64,000 bases of DNA from Paenibacillus sp. FSL R5-0341 (GTDB lineage Bacteria > Bacillota > Bacilli > Paenibacillales > Paenibacillaceae). This document shows positions 36,815 to 46,936 of this stretch, in pieces. A program made the position numbers and the translations under genes. Under the pieces are notes generated by a model. That model did not search any database. It was not told the DNA's origin and was given only the letters and a program-made list of their open reading frames with translations. The stretch covers positions 3,224,001-3,288,000 of the forward strand of contig NZ_CP150241.1 of assembly GCF_037975235.1 (NCBI RefSeq). The letters run 5' to 3'. Within the stretch, counting starts at the first letter, position 1. Every line of letters starts with the position of its first letter.

Positions 36815-37825
36815 TCATGTCTCCAAAAATTGCTTGAGATGTCGATCGATAACAAGTGAATCTGCTTCATTAGCTCCGATGCCGAAGCAGTGTCCCCACT
36901 TGGACTCTATAGGTTGAAAAACAGCGTTCGCCATATGTTGAACATCATAGGCACTATCTTCTGGCGTGAAGAACAAATCACTTGACCCCGGCATAACGAG
37001 TGCAGGAGAGGTGATCCTGCTTAACGCCAGTTCGAAGTTGCCGTCATCTAGGGGATTATTGCTGATGTCGCCATATATTCCAGTACGCAGCATGGTAATC
37101 AAGTCGTTAGCATCAAAGGATAAAAACACCTGGTCCCAGTAATCTTCCACATAAGATTGCAAGGTATCGTAACCTTCGGTTTGATACAATTTCTCCAAAT
37201 AATATGCCTGCGAAAACCCCCATGGAGCATAAGCTCTTCCCATCGCTGCGAGACCGGCAACTGGAGGGCGCTCATATCTACCATTTTTAAAATTCGAATC
37301 TGCCTGTAACGCTGCGATCATGGATTCGAACACGAGCTGTGTATGCGGTCTGCTCTTTGCCGTTCCGCCAAAAGGGGCGATCCGTTCGACCATCTCGGGA
37401 TAACTCGTTCCCCATTGAAAAACCTGCATAGCACCCAGAGACCAGCCCACAACGAGTTGGATTTTGGTGATACCAAACTTTTGAGTGATTAGTTGATGTT
37501 GGGCACGCACATTGTCATACATGGAGATGAGGGGGAAGTTCTGCTTATCATATGGGGCAGGGGTATTGCTGGGAGAGGATGATAATCCGTTACCCAACAT
37601 ATTGGGCACGACGATAAAATATCGACTGGGATCCAGTGCCTTATCTGCTCCAATCAACCATTCATTATCTGTGTGAAGTCCAGCAAACCAGGTTGGAACG
37701 ACAATAACATTGTCCTTTGCCGGATTTAAGGTTCCATAGGTCTTGTAAGCAATAAAGGCTTGAGGGAGCAGTTGTCCCGATTGAAGTAGTGTATCTCCAA
37801 GGCTATAGGTTTCATAATCATTCAT
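36815..37825 (-). CDS. MetX-like alpha/beta hydrolase
   Basis: This 336-residue alpha/beta-hydrolase is related to homoserine O-acetyltransferase. It has the N-terminal LPQAFIAYKTYGTLN, the nucleophile elbow VVGWSLGAMQ (Ser129), an Asp in MPGSSDLFF and the catalytic His in SKWGHCFGIG. True MetX usually has GGSMGGMQ and GHDAFL; both differ here, so acetyl transfer to homoserine is doubtful and simple hydrolysis or another acyl transfer is equally likely. It is divergent from a LysR gene, which probably controls it. Confidence 0.85.
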   Translation of the reverse strand: MNDYETYSLGDTLLQSGQLLPQAFIAYKTYGTLNPAKDNVIVVPTWFAGLHTDNEWLIGADKALDPSRYFIVVPNMLGNGLSSSPSNTPAPYDKQNFPLISMYDNVRAQHQLITQKFGITKIQLVVGWSLGAMQVFQWGTSYPEMVERIAPFGGTAKSRPHTQLVFESMIAALQADSNFKNGRYERPPVAGLAAMGRAYAPWGFSQAYYLEKLYQTEGYDTLQSYVEDYWDQVFLSFDANDLITMLRTGIYGDISNNPLDDGNFELALSRITSPALVMPGSSDLFFTPEDSAYDVQHMANAVFQPIESKWGHCFGIGANEADSLVIDRHLKQFLET

Positions 37826-37949
37826 GGCTAGATTCTCCTTACAATATAGTAATAACTTGATTTCACTCTACAATACGTCTATCATCAATTCAATGAAACA
37901 TAATCGAACGAAACATTCATTTATTTTGAACAAAGGAGGTGCCTGATTC

Positions 37950-38834
37950 ATGGAAATACGCCAATTAAAAACCTTTTGCACGCTTGCATCGACCTGCAGC
38001 TTTAACCAAACTGCTGAATTATTGAGCTATGTACCGTCTACCATAACCATGCAAATCAAATCGCTGGAAGAAGAACTCGGTGTGAAATTGCTGGATCGAT
38101 TAGGAAAAAGGGTCGTGTTAACGGATGCAGGCCAACAATTTATGCCGTATGCCACTAAAATTTTAAACGATGTAGAGGAAGCAAAATGCATATCTAGTCA
38201 ACAGGGGGAATTGGCTGGAACGGTTGTCATCGGGGCAGATGAAGTGCTATGTGCTTATCTTCTTCCATCCTTGTTCAAACGCTTCCGAGCGGAGTATCCT
38301 GGTGTGCGGTTATTATTCCGTCCGTTGTCTGGCCAAGAGCTTAAATCTAGTCTGAGAGAAGGACAGGCCGATGTCGTTTTTGTATTGGATGAGCCGGTTA
38401 CTTCCAAAGATCTTCATTCCGAGTTTTTAAAGGATGAGACCTTTCAATTGGTGGTTTCTTCCGATCATGTGCTAGCATCGCGTTCTGCGTTGGTTATTGA
38501 TGACTTCCACAAACAGCATTTCTTGTTAACCGAAAAGAACTGTTCGTATCGCACGTACTTTGATCAAGCTCTACTGAAAAAAGGTGCGGATGCTCTGACA
38601 GAACTGGAGTTTCATAGTGTAGAAGCTATTAAACAATGCGCTGTGGCCGGTCTAGGGATCGCGCTGTTGCCTGAAATGGCTTTGAAGAAAGAGTTAAGCG
38701 AGGCGGAACTGGTTGCTTTACCGTGGGATCTGTCTGAAATATGCTTTTCGGCGCAAATGCTCTGGCATCGGGAGAAGTGGATATCTCCGTCCATGACTGC
38801 TTTCATTCAGGTCGCTAAGAATGAGTTACAATGA
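37950..38834 (+). CDS. LysR family transcriptional regulator
   Basis: This 294-residue protein has RBS AAAGGAGGTGCC and HTH residues 1-60 (SFNQTAELLSYVPSTITMQIKSLEEELGVKLLDRLGKRV), followed by a normal LysR substrate-binding domain. It is divergent from the MetX-like hydrolase with a 124-bp gap. The two form a classic LysR-target pair. Confidence 0.92.
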   Translation: MEIRQLKTFCTLASTCSFNQTAELLSYVPSTITMQIKSLEEELGVKLLDRLGKRVVLTDAGQQFMPYATKILNDVEEAKCISSQQGELAGTVVIGADEVLCAYLLPSLFKRFRAEYPGVRLLFRPLSGQELKSSLREGQADVVFVLDEPVTSKDLHSEFLKDETFQLVVSSDHVLASRSALVIDDFHKQHFLLTEKNCSYRTYFDQALLKKGADALTELEFHSVEAIKQCAVAGLGIALLPEMALKKELSEAELVALPWDLSEICFSAQMLWHREKWISPSMTAFIQVAKNELQ

Positions 38835-38946
38835 TTGTTCAGAATTTGTTTAGACGTATATGTTAAAATACGCTTCATGGAGATCGTGAAGTGAAATGTA
38901 AATGAACCTTCAACATTTTGATACAGATATATATGGGGGATTAGCA

Positions 38947-39411
38947 ATGGAGAGAAAGATTAGAAATTCTGCAAAAGCATTAATTATCAAAGATGGGAGA
39001 ATGCTCGCGATTAGGCAGGAAGATAATGGCGATGTAATCTATCTCTTGCCTGGCGGGAGTCAGAATGCAGGTGAAACGCTGACTGATGCCGTGAAGAGAG
39101 AAGTAGCAGCAGAAATCGGAGTAGACGTAGAACCGTTATCATTGGAATTCGTTATTGAAGGTGTGTATGGCGCAGCTCTTCATCGTGTAGATTTTGTTTT
39201 TTTAGCCGAATACATAGGTTTAATGGACAATAATAGATCTATTCTGCCAAGTGACGAAAATCAAGTAGAATATGAATGGCTTGACATTAAAAACTTGATC
39301 CAACAACCTTTATTGCCCTCAAAATTACGAAAGCAAATCATTAGATTGGTTGAGGGAGAAACAACGGTTATGTATTTAGGAAATGAGGAAGATGAGGACC
39401 TGAATGGTTAG
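38947..39411 (+). CDS. Nudix hydrolase domain protein
   Basis: I start it at ATG 38947 (MERKIRNSAKALII) behind GGGGGATT; an ATG at 38902 lacks an RBS. The protein is 154 residues. The Nudix box begins at Gly37: GGSQNAGETLTDAVKREVAAEIGV. The pattern GX5EX7REUXEEXGU is met except that the first Glu of EE is Ala55, while Glu56 is kept. Metal binding may still be possible through Glu52 and Glu56. The family hydrolyses nucleoside diphosphates linked to other groups; the substrate is unknown. Confidence 0.85.
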   Translation: MERKIRNSAKALIIKDGRMLAIRQEDNGDVIYLLPGGSQNAGETLTDAVKREVAAEIGVDVEPLSLEFVIEGVYGAALHRVDFVFLAEYIGLMDNNRSILPSDENQVEYEWLDIKNLIQQPLLPSKLRKQIIRLVEGETTVMYLGNEEDEDLNG

Positions 39412-39455
39412 ACGTGCACACGTCGTAAACAAACGGCGTCTTGTATTTATAGAGG

Positions 39456-39503
39456 AAAGGCTATTTCAAAGGACATAATGGTCCGGTAAAATAGCCTTTT
39501 TGC
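39456..39503 (+). terminator. intrinsic terminator
   Basis: AAAGGCTATTT pairs with AAATAGCCTTT, with an inner GGAC/GTCC stem; TTTTT ends it. Confidence 0.88.
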
Positions 39504-39571
39504 CGTTGAACAAATTGTGCATAGGGATTCAAAAATGAACATCTAGGCTAGGGGTTACAGTAGGCCAGGGG

Positions 39572-39919
39572 TTATATATCTTGTTCCTTCATGCCTGCAG
39601 TCATATTTTTCTGACCCCACATGACCATGGATTCAATTAAAGGAACCAATTCCTTGCCCGATGCTGTGAGCGAATACTCCACTCTCGGTGGAACCTCGTT
39701 ATATTGCTCCCGATGCACGATGCCGTAATGAATCAATTCCTTTAAACAGTTCGTTAGCATCGTTCCAGTAATGCCAGGCAGTCTTCTTTTTAATTCATTG
39801 TAACGTATACAGTCATTTTCACTAAGGATTGCCAAGATCGGAAGATTCCACTTGCCTCCAATGACCTGAAATGCATAAGTCGCTGGACATAACTGATCAA
39901 AATTAAACTCGTATTTCAC
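39572..39919 (-). CDS. HxlR family transcriptional regulator
   Basis: This 115-residue winged-helix protein starts at GTG behind TTGGAGGG. It has the family start LCPATYAFQVIGGKWNLPILAIL with Cys11, the residue used by HxlR/YodB/HypR-type redox and electrophile sensors, then the HTH RYNELKRRLPGITGTMLTNCLKELIHYGIV. It is divergent from a DsbA-family protein gene. Sensing of thiol stress through Cys11 is inferred from the family. Confidence 0.9.
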   Translation of the reverse strand: MKYEFNFDQLCPATYAFQVIGGKWNLPILAILSENDCIRYNELKRRLPGITGTMLTNCLKELIHYGIVHREQYNEVPPRVEYSLTASGKELVPLIESMVMWGQKNMTAGMKEQDI

Positions 39920-39934
39920 TTGATACCCTCCAAT

Positions 39935-39952
39935 AGTATACTTTTTGATACT
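39935..39952. promoter_or_regulatory. candidate HxlR operator
   Basis: The imperfect dyad AGTAT-ACTTTTTG-ATACT lies directly upstream of the hxlR-like RBS in the divergent gap with the DsbA-family gene. HxlR proteins bind similar short spaced dyads. Confidence 0.35.
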
Positions 39953-40053
39953 AAGTCAGAAAAAGAATCGTACTTGTTCAGAAGTTTGTAGACATTATAA
40001 TCAAACTAACACAAGAAAATCAATTCATAAGACAAGATAAAGGCGGGATAAGT

Positions 40054-40968
40054 GTGAGTAACGAATCTATGATGTGTGATCTGGAAACAGGCGTATGTGG
40101 TGTGAGCGAGGAAGAAGCGATGCAAGAAATCAATCTGAATCACGTTGAGAAAAAGATAACTCTTTATTACGCAACAGATCCGATTTGCTCTCACTGCTGG
40201 GCGCTTGAGCCTGTGCTTCATCGGTTTGTTGAGGAATACGGTCATTACTTTACGATGCAAATCAAAATGGGTGGGCTCCTGGCTAACTGGAATGGTTTCT
40301 CGGATGGCGCTAATGGGATTCAGAAGCCCTCGGACGTTGCAGCGCATTGGAAGGAGGTAGGTGAGCATTCACGCATGCCCATCGACGGTTCCTTATGGCA
40401 CGATAATCCCATACTTTCTTCCTATCCGCCATCTCGGGTATTTAAGGTCATTCAGAGTGCTCACCCTGGTAAAGAGCATGACTTTTTAAGACGTGCCCGT
40501 GAAGCCGTGTTTGCATTTAATCGAAATATTGGAGAAGATGATGTGCTGACGGATATCGTCGATCAACTGGGCTTGAATGGAAAAGAAGTGGTTGAAGCGG
40601 CTGCACAGCAATCTGCACAAGATTTATTAGAGGAAGACTTTGAGAGTGTGGCTAGTTTGGGCGTTAGAGGTTTCCCATCCATAATCATTGTGAATGAAGA
40701 GAACCAGGGTATAAAAATTGTCGGAGCGCGTTCTCTTGAAACCTATGTGCAAGCCCTTCAGCAGGTGCTCGGTGGTGATCTGAAACCCAAACAGATAACC
40801 TCGTTGGAGCAGAAAATCAGTCAGGGACACCTTCTTTTTTCTAAAGAATTGGAAGTCATGTACAATATCGAAAAGAGTGATGTTGATTCATATGTGAAAT
40901 CTGAATTGGCAGAGCACACATATCGTATGGGTCATATTTTGAATGAGAGGTATATTGAGCATATTTGA
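40054..40968 (+). CDS. DsbA/FrnE-family thioredoxin-fold protein (SpxH/YjbH-like)
   Basis: This 304-residue protein starts at GTG 40054. The thioredoxin-fold N-terminus has LYYATDPICSHCWALEP, with a CxxC at Cys45/Cys48. WALEP is shared with SpxH/YjbH adaptors and related FrnE proteins. A helical insertion follows and FESVASLGVRGFPSIIIV supplies the cis-Pro loop. Two more cysteines (Cys8, Cys15) sit in an N-terminal CDLETGVCG segment. It may act as a cytoplasmic oxidoreductase or as the ClpXP adaptor for Spx. The divergent HxlR gene suggests thiol-stress induction. Length matches SpxH. Confidence 0.8.
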   Translation: MSNESMMCDLETGVCGVSEEEAMQEINLNHVEKKITLYYATDPICSHCWALEPVLHRFVEEYGHYFTMQIKMGGLLANWNGFSDGANGIQKPSDVAAHWKEVGEHSRMPIDGSLWHDNPILSSYPPSRVFKVIQSAHPGKEHDFLRRAREAVFAFNRNIGEDDVLTDIVDQLGLNGKEVVEAAAQQSAQDLLEEDFESVASLGVRGFPSIIIVNEENQGIKIVGARSLETYVQALQQVLGGDLKPKQITSLEQKISQGHLLFSKELEVMYNIEKSDVDSYVKSELAEHTYRMGHILNERYIEHI

Positions 40969-41079
40969 GGAAGTATGTAAGAATCTTCTTGCTTAGGCAC
41001 ACGGATGTGTTATTCGCACAGGCAAGTCGTCCACCCATTGCGTAGACTGAAGTAGATCAAGTCAAGTGAGGTGAATTCC

Positions 41080-41658
41080 ATGGCTAAAACCAATGAAATA
41101 CACGTCCGGGTGAAACGGCTTAAGGATCACCCAGTCTGCGTAACTCTTCATAATGGCGAAACGTACGTCGGGTACATCTCTGGTGTTAACAGCGAAGGCG
41201 TAGTGCTTACCGGGGGCGGAAAGCTTACTCAGGCTGCAATCACAGCACCCTCATCTGGCAGTGCTCGCAAAACCAAACCTAAAGCAGGTGCTACGAGAAA
41301 AACAGTCTCCTCTCGGAACCGTAAACGGGCGAACAGCATTCGCAAGTCGCAGGTGCGATCCCGTTCGATGTCTCGTTCAACCTCTCGGCCAGCTCAGGTA
41401 TCATCTTTCATGCCTATGCTAGGCTCATTGTTAGGTGGCTTCGGCGGAGTTGGCGGTGCAGGCTCGATTGGAGGTATGTTAGGCGGTGGTATGCGGTTAT
41501 TTGGCATGATCCAGCGGTTTACACCTGTGGTCAAAATGGGATATGGCATGATTAAGCAGATTCAGCCATTTATGGGGGCAGTTCAAGGGCTGATGGCTCC
41601 GCAGAGCCAAGCAGCTCAGGCTGAAACCGAAGATGAAGAGGAAGCACAACAAGGATAA
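41080..41658 (+). CDS. Sm-like N-terminal domain protein with Ser/Arg-rich linker, CotB-like architecture
   Basis: I start it at ATG 41080 behind GAGGTG. The 192-residue protein has four zones. Residues 10-50 look like an Sm/LSM strand set (PVCVTLHNGETYVGYISGVNSEGVVL). Residues 55-105 are basic and rich in Ser, Arg and Lys (RSRSMSRSTSRP). Residues 108-150 are Gly- and Met-rich and hydrophobic. The C-terminus is acidic. An LSM-like domain followed by a Ser/Arg/Lys-rich region recalls the spore coat protein CotB, whose Ser-rich part is phosphorylated by CotH. I offer a spore-coat role as inference; RNA binding is the alternative. Confidence 0.6.
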   Translation: MAKTNEIHVRVKRLKDHPVCVTLHNGETYVGYISGVNSEGVVLTGGGKLTQAAITAPSSGSARKTKPKAGATRKTVSSRNRKRANSIRKSQVRSRSMSRSTSRPAQVSSFMPMLGSLLGGFGGVGGAGSIGGMLGGGMRLFGMIQRFTPVVKMGYGMIKQIQPFMGAVQGLMAPQSQAAQAETEDEEEAQQG

Positions 41659-41793
41659 TACTTGAAATGAAAATCGTGATATAGAACACAACCTTCGTTG
41701 CATTTGGGAAGGAAGTATTGCTAGTGTGTTGGGTGATTTGATCTCTTTCTGATCTGTTCTATTCCTTATCTTCTCCGCTAGATGCTTAACTGC

Positions 41794-41828
41794 AAGCTGC
41801 TCTCCGTACGCCAAACGGAGGGTAGCTT
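41794..41828 (+). terminator. hairpin, probable terminator
   Basis: AAGCTGCTCTCCGT pairs with ACGGAGGGTAGCTT (wobble in the middle), with ATTTGCTT after it. It lies 136 bases after the Sm-like gene. The rest of the 41659-42017 gap holds no gene, only the self-complementary GAACTATATAGTTC at 41897-41910 and the abfA terminator. Confidence 0.55.
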
Positions 41829-41931
41829 ATTTGCTTATGCTGTATAAGAGGAATAAAAACTGAAGATTTCCAATACGCACCAAACATCTAACTTTGGAAC
41901 TATATAGTTCGACCGACCACTGTCATACAGC

Positions 41932-41970
41932 AAAAAGCACCGCGCGCAGGGAGCTGCACGCGGTGCGAAA
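41932..41970 (-). terminator. intrinsic terminator of the arabinofuranosidase gene
   Basis: Read on the minus strand, GCACCGCG pairs with CGCGGTGC (extended by GTGC/GCGC) and TTTTTGC follows. Confidence 0.88.
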
Positions 41971-42017
41971 AACAATGCTGATGTTGCAGAGTAGGAGAAA
42001 ATTCTTTCCCGCTCTTA

Positions 42018-43607
<1,590 letters not shown>

Positions 43608-43671
43608 TTATTGATTTGTTATCTAATGTGTATCATAATGCTATTATGTTGAGCAAGCTTATTCTACAGGG

Positions 43672-43713
43672 TTCGCTAAATAGCGAATTCTAAATCAATA
43701 ATATATTGAATTC
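43672..43713. promoter_or_regulatory. two inverted repeats between abfA and its divergent regulator
   Basis: TTCGCTA-AA-TAGCGAA (43672-43687) has perfect 7-bp arms. TCAATA-ATA-TATTGA (43695-43709) has perfect 6-bp arms and is flanked by GAATTC and ATTC. Both sit directly upstream of the ArsR-type gene and about 150 bp upstream of abfA. They are candidate operators for that regulator. Confidence 0.5.
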
Positions 43714-43737
43714 TAGAGAAATAGGGAAGTGAAGTTC

Positions 43738-44664
43738 ATGATGCTTGGCACGGATGCGTCATCCTTAATTATATATGAGGCGCTCGCCAGTGAGGCCCGT
43801 TTAAATATCGTTCGTTTATTATTGCAAAACAGGGAGATGCATATTAATGCGCTTGCCAAAGAGCTGTATCTGAGCAAAGCCATCGTTAGTACACATGTGA
43901 GCAAGTTGCAAAAAGCGGGCATCGTAGGCAGTCGCATGAAGCGTGAGAACGGTGGAACGTATAAATACTGCTTTATTCTGCAAGAATTTATGACTATCAA
44001 TCTCTCTCCTGAACCAGTGGATGCTCCTTACCATGAAGTCTCTATTCCGGTTGGTCAGTATACGGATTACGAAGCTTGGCCTACCTGTGGCATTGCAACA
44101 ACGACGCAAATGATTGGACAATACGACACACCAGCCTGCTTCATGGACCCGGACCGGGTGAATGCTGGCATACTCTGGCTGGCACGCGGCTTTCTGGAAT
44201 ATAAGATCCCTAATTATTTAAATACAGAACAGCATCTCCAGGAAATTGAAATTTCACTCGAACTCAGTTCGGAAGCACCCCAAGTCAATGAAAACTGGCC
44301 GTCGGACATCCGCTTTTCCCTTAATGGAAAACACCTGGGAACATGGACAAGTCCAGGCGACTTTGGGGATCGGAAAGGCAAGCACACACCGCTATGGTGG
44401 AAATTGGACGTCAACCAGTATGGTGTACTGAAGGTGCTGCGCATCAATGGAGAAGGGACGTTTATGGATGGACAGCGCATCTCAGATGTACGTATCCATG
44501 ATCTGCAATTGGATTCTTCCACCTACTGGACGTTTGGATTAAGACCGGAAGAAGGGGTGCCGGGTCGGGGCGGACTTACGTTGTTCGGGAAAGGGTTCGG
44601 TAACTACGATCAGGACATTTTGATTCGGTACTATTACGAGGCTGGAGCGTCGGAAAAGGAATAG
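43738..44664 (+). CDS. ArsR-type winged-helix regulator fused to a beta-rich sensor domain
   Basis: I place the start at ATG 43738 (MLGTDASSLIIYEAL follows) behind GGGAAGTG. The protein is about 308 residues. Residues 10-80 form an ArsR/SmtB winged helix (SEARLNIVRLLLQNREMHINALAKELYLSKAIVSTHVSKLQKAGIV). The remaining roughly 220 residues are unusual for ArsR: a predicted beta-sandwich rich in Trp, Gly and Asp (SDIRFSLNGKHLGTWTSPGDFG, PLWWKLDVNQYG), like a carbohydrate-binding module. No metal-binding cysteine pair is visible. I infer a sugar-responsive regulator of abfA. Confidence 0.8.
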   Translation: MMLGTDASSLIIYEALASEARLNIVRLLLQNREMHINALAKELYLSKAIVSTHVSKLQKAGIVGSRMKRENGGTYKYCFILQEFMTINLSPEPVDAPYHEVSIPVGQYTDYEAWPTCGIATTTQMIGQYDTPACFMDPDRVNAGILWLARGFLEYKIPNYLNTEQHLQEIEISLELSSEAPQVNENWPSDIRFSLNGKHLGTWTSPGDFGDRKGKHTPLWWKLDVNQYGVLKVLRINGEGTFMDGQRISDVRIHDLQLDSSTYWTFGLRPEEGVPGRGGLTLFGKGFGNYDQDILIRYYYEAGASEKE

Positions 44665-44751
44665 AATAATCTGGAATCGTTACAGAGATTCCTTTTGTGG
44701 ACATTGCAGTGCGGGAAACCGTCCAAACAATGTTTACTGGAGGAGATTATT

Positions 44752-45816
44752 ATTAATTTTAACAAAGCTGTTGACATCAGCAATACACATGTACTGACGC
44801 TGGTACCCGAGCTGTTTCATCTGGAGGGTTACAACATTCAGCTTATTCCGCCTCATGAGGGTGGACGTAATGTCGTTTACACTTGCGAGCAAGAGGGGCG
44901 TGAATCGCTAATTCTACGGGTGTCTTTTTTGCCTGACAGAAAGCGGGAAGATTACATTGCCGAACTGGAGTATGTTCGGTATTTATTTGAGCACGGGGCA
45001 CGTGTCTCGGATGTGGTCAGCTCGAAAAAGGGCCATGTTAGAAGAGATCACTTATGAGGAGCATACGTTCTTTATCTGTATGTTTGTGAAGGCCAAGGGG
45101 AAGTTGCTGGTAGAGAACCATTATCAGTACCGGGGAGGTGTTCCACTTACCGAATACTATTATAATAGCGGCAAAATTCTGGGCAAAATGCATCAGCTGT
45201 CGAAAAGCTATGTACCCGTTCATCGCAGGTATCATCTTTTGGACAAATATAATGCAGAGTATATCGAGAGGTTGGTTCCTGAATCATTTTTTCTGCTCAG
45301 AAGCAAAATGGTGGAACTTCTCCAAGTGGTAAAAGAATTGGGGGCGAGCCAGGAGACATTTGGCATGATCCATTTCGATTATTATGACGGGAATTATTCG
45401 ATCGATTTTGATACGGGACAGATCACGGTATATTATTTCGACAATTCCTGTTTTAGCTGGTACATGTTTGACTTCGCAAGTTTGTGGATAAACGGAGTTG
45501 GTTGGGTTCAATTTGAACCTGAAGCGGACAAACGTAACAGTTCATGGATGACTATTTCCAAACCGCGCTCGCCGGATACACATCAGAAACCCCGATTTCT
45601 GATACCATGCTGGAGAAGCTACCTTTATTTATTCAAGTCAACCTTCTGGAGAATATTGTGGATCATTTTGAGGAAATGCAGCGTGCTGGCAAAGAACCGG
45701 AAGCTAACGAAGAACTGTTGTATCTCATTAAATGTCTGGAAGAGGATATACCATATAAAGGATTTTTCCATGAGATGTATTCAACTGAAGCTCCTTTTGA
45801 GTATGAGGAGCGCTGA
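44752..45816 (+). pseudogene. aminoglycoside/choline phosphotransferase-family protein, two frameshifts
   Basis: Three reading-frame segments join into one phosphotransferase of about 355 codons. Segment one (44752 to about 45040) holds the N-lobe (YNIQLIPPHEGGRNVVYTCEQEGRESLILRV). Segment two, in the +1 frame (about 45030-45540), holds the catalytic IHFDYYDGNY, with Asp and Asn of the APH loop, and the following FDNSCFSWYMFDFA. Segment three returns to the first frame (about 45538-45816, MDDYFQTALAGYTSE). An in-frame TAA at 45535 precedes the third segment. GGAGGAG lies six bases before ATT 44752, where homologous starts would have ATG. Pseudogene, or sequencing error at both points. Confidence 0.78.
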
Positions 45817-45856
45817 AGGGACGCACATTACACTACGAATAATTAATGATCAACCA

Positions 45857-45900
45857 AAACAAAGAGGCAGCCGGATCGACCGGTTGCCTCTTTGTTTCTC
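45857..45900. terminator. bidirectional terminator
   Basis: AAACAAAGAGGCAGCCGG pairs with CCGGTTGCCTCTTTGTTT across a 5-base loop between convergent genes. Confidence 0.9.
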
Positions 45901-45909
45901 TGCGGCATG

Positions 45910-46761
45910 TTATTCGAATTTGGAAGGAGGCACGTTGTAGAATTTTTTGAATGCTTTGGAGAACGTAAAGGGATCGGGATACCCCAGAAATCCGGCAATT
46001 TGCTGGATCGTATATTTTTTCTCGTATAGATAGTCTCTGGCCCGATTCATTTTGATCTGATTGATGTACTGCCCTGGTGTGATACCGAGAATTTTCTTGA
46101 ACAACGAAATAAAATATTTCTCAGAAACGCCAGCAATAGCTGCAAGCTCGTTAACTCGGATGGCCCGATGCAGATTCGCATCCACGTATGGGAAGACAGT
46201 CTGCAGAACCTCCAGACTTCCTTCGATTTTCCTCAGTTTTCGATCTTTCAGAAACTCACCGTGATACAGGCCTTGCTTGTGTAATTCAAAAATTTTGGCG
46301 ATGACGAGAAGCAGAGAGGCTTTCAAGTAGAGTGGACTTCCGGAAGCGCCGCTACTCTGCTTGAATCTTCGATAGGACGAAGTGAACAGCATTGATTCCT
46401 CCTGAATCAGGTTGCCAGGTACGATGCCCGGGAGTTGAAACTCGCCGAGAATTCGCTTTTGCTCAGCGATGCTGAAATCAAAGTGCATGTATACGAATCG
46501 GCACAGCTCGCCGGTCGTGGAAGCAGTGTAAGGCATGTCCGGATAAAAAAACACCACGTCGCCCGGGCCCGCCATATGCTCGATTCCATCAATGGTAATC
46601 TTGACGGAGCCTGCTGTAATGAACCACAGATCATAATCGGAATGAGACTTGTGCTCCGTCCAATTGCTGTCGTGCGTTTGTTCCAAATAAGAGCTCATGC
46701 GAAGTGTGATATTCTCCGAAAGTTCGTCAATTATACTCATATTTACAGTCTCTGGATGCAT
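45910..46761 (-). CDS. AraC family transcriptional regulator with cupin sensor domain
   Basis: This 283-residue protein has an N-terminal AraC-binding cupin at about residues 25-110 (HSDYDLWFITAGSVKITIDGIEHMAGPGDVVFFYPDMPY). Two C-terminal HTH motifs span about 185-280 (VNELAAIAGVSEKYFISLFKKILGITPGQYINQIKMNRARDYL). It is divergent from the GH4 glycosidase, 175 bp apart, and probably activates it when the sugar is bound. Confidence 0.92.
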   Translation of the reverse strand: MHPETVNMSIIDELSENITLRMSSYLEQTHDSNWTEHKSHSDYDLWFITAGSVKITIDGIEHMAGPGDVVFFYPDMPYTASTTGELCRFVYMHFDFSIAEQKRILGEFQLPGIVPGNLIQEESMLFTSSYRRFKQSSGASGSPLYLKASLLLVIAKIFELHKQGLYHGEFLKDRKLRKIEGSLEVLQTVFPYVDANLHRAIRVNELAAIAGVSEKYFISLFKKILGITPGQYINQIKMNRARDYLYEKKYTIQQIAGFLGYPDPFTFSKAFKKFYNVPPSKFE

Positions 46762-46936
46762 CTAATCCAACTCATCCTCTCTACTTTATGACATCCTTCA
46801 TTTTTAGCTATCATAACAAAGGATTTATTTCTTGTTAACTATCGTACCATATGACATGTTTCGAAAACTATCACCCATTCTGATTTCAGCTCACTCACCT
46901 ATAATGAACGTATATCGTTACGAGGAGGGGTTATTG

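Noticed and set aside
41897..41910. Palindrome GAACTATATAGTTC as a LexA (SOS) box
   Set aside because: The Bacillus LexA box needs four bases between GAAC and GTTC; here there are six, and the site lies between two gene ends with no promoter.
44752..45816. Programmed ribosomal frameshifting in the phosphotransferase gene
   Set aside because: Two shifts in opposite directions about 500 bases apart would be required, with no downstream stimulatory hairpin and with a non-standard start; decay or sequencing error is simpler.
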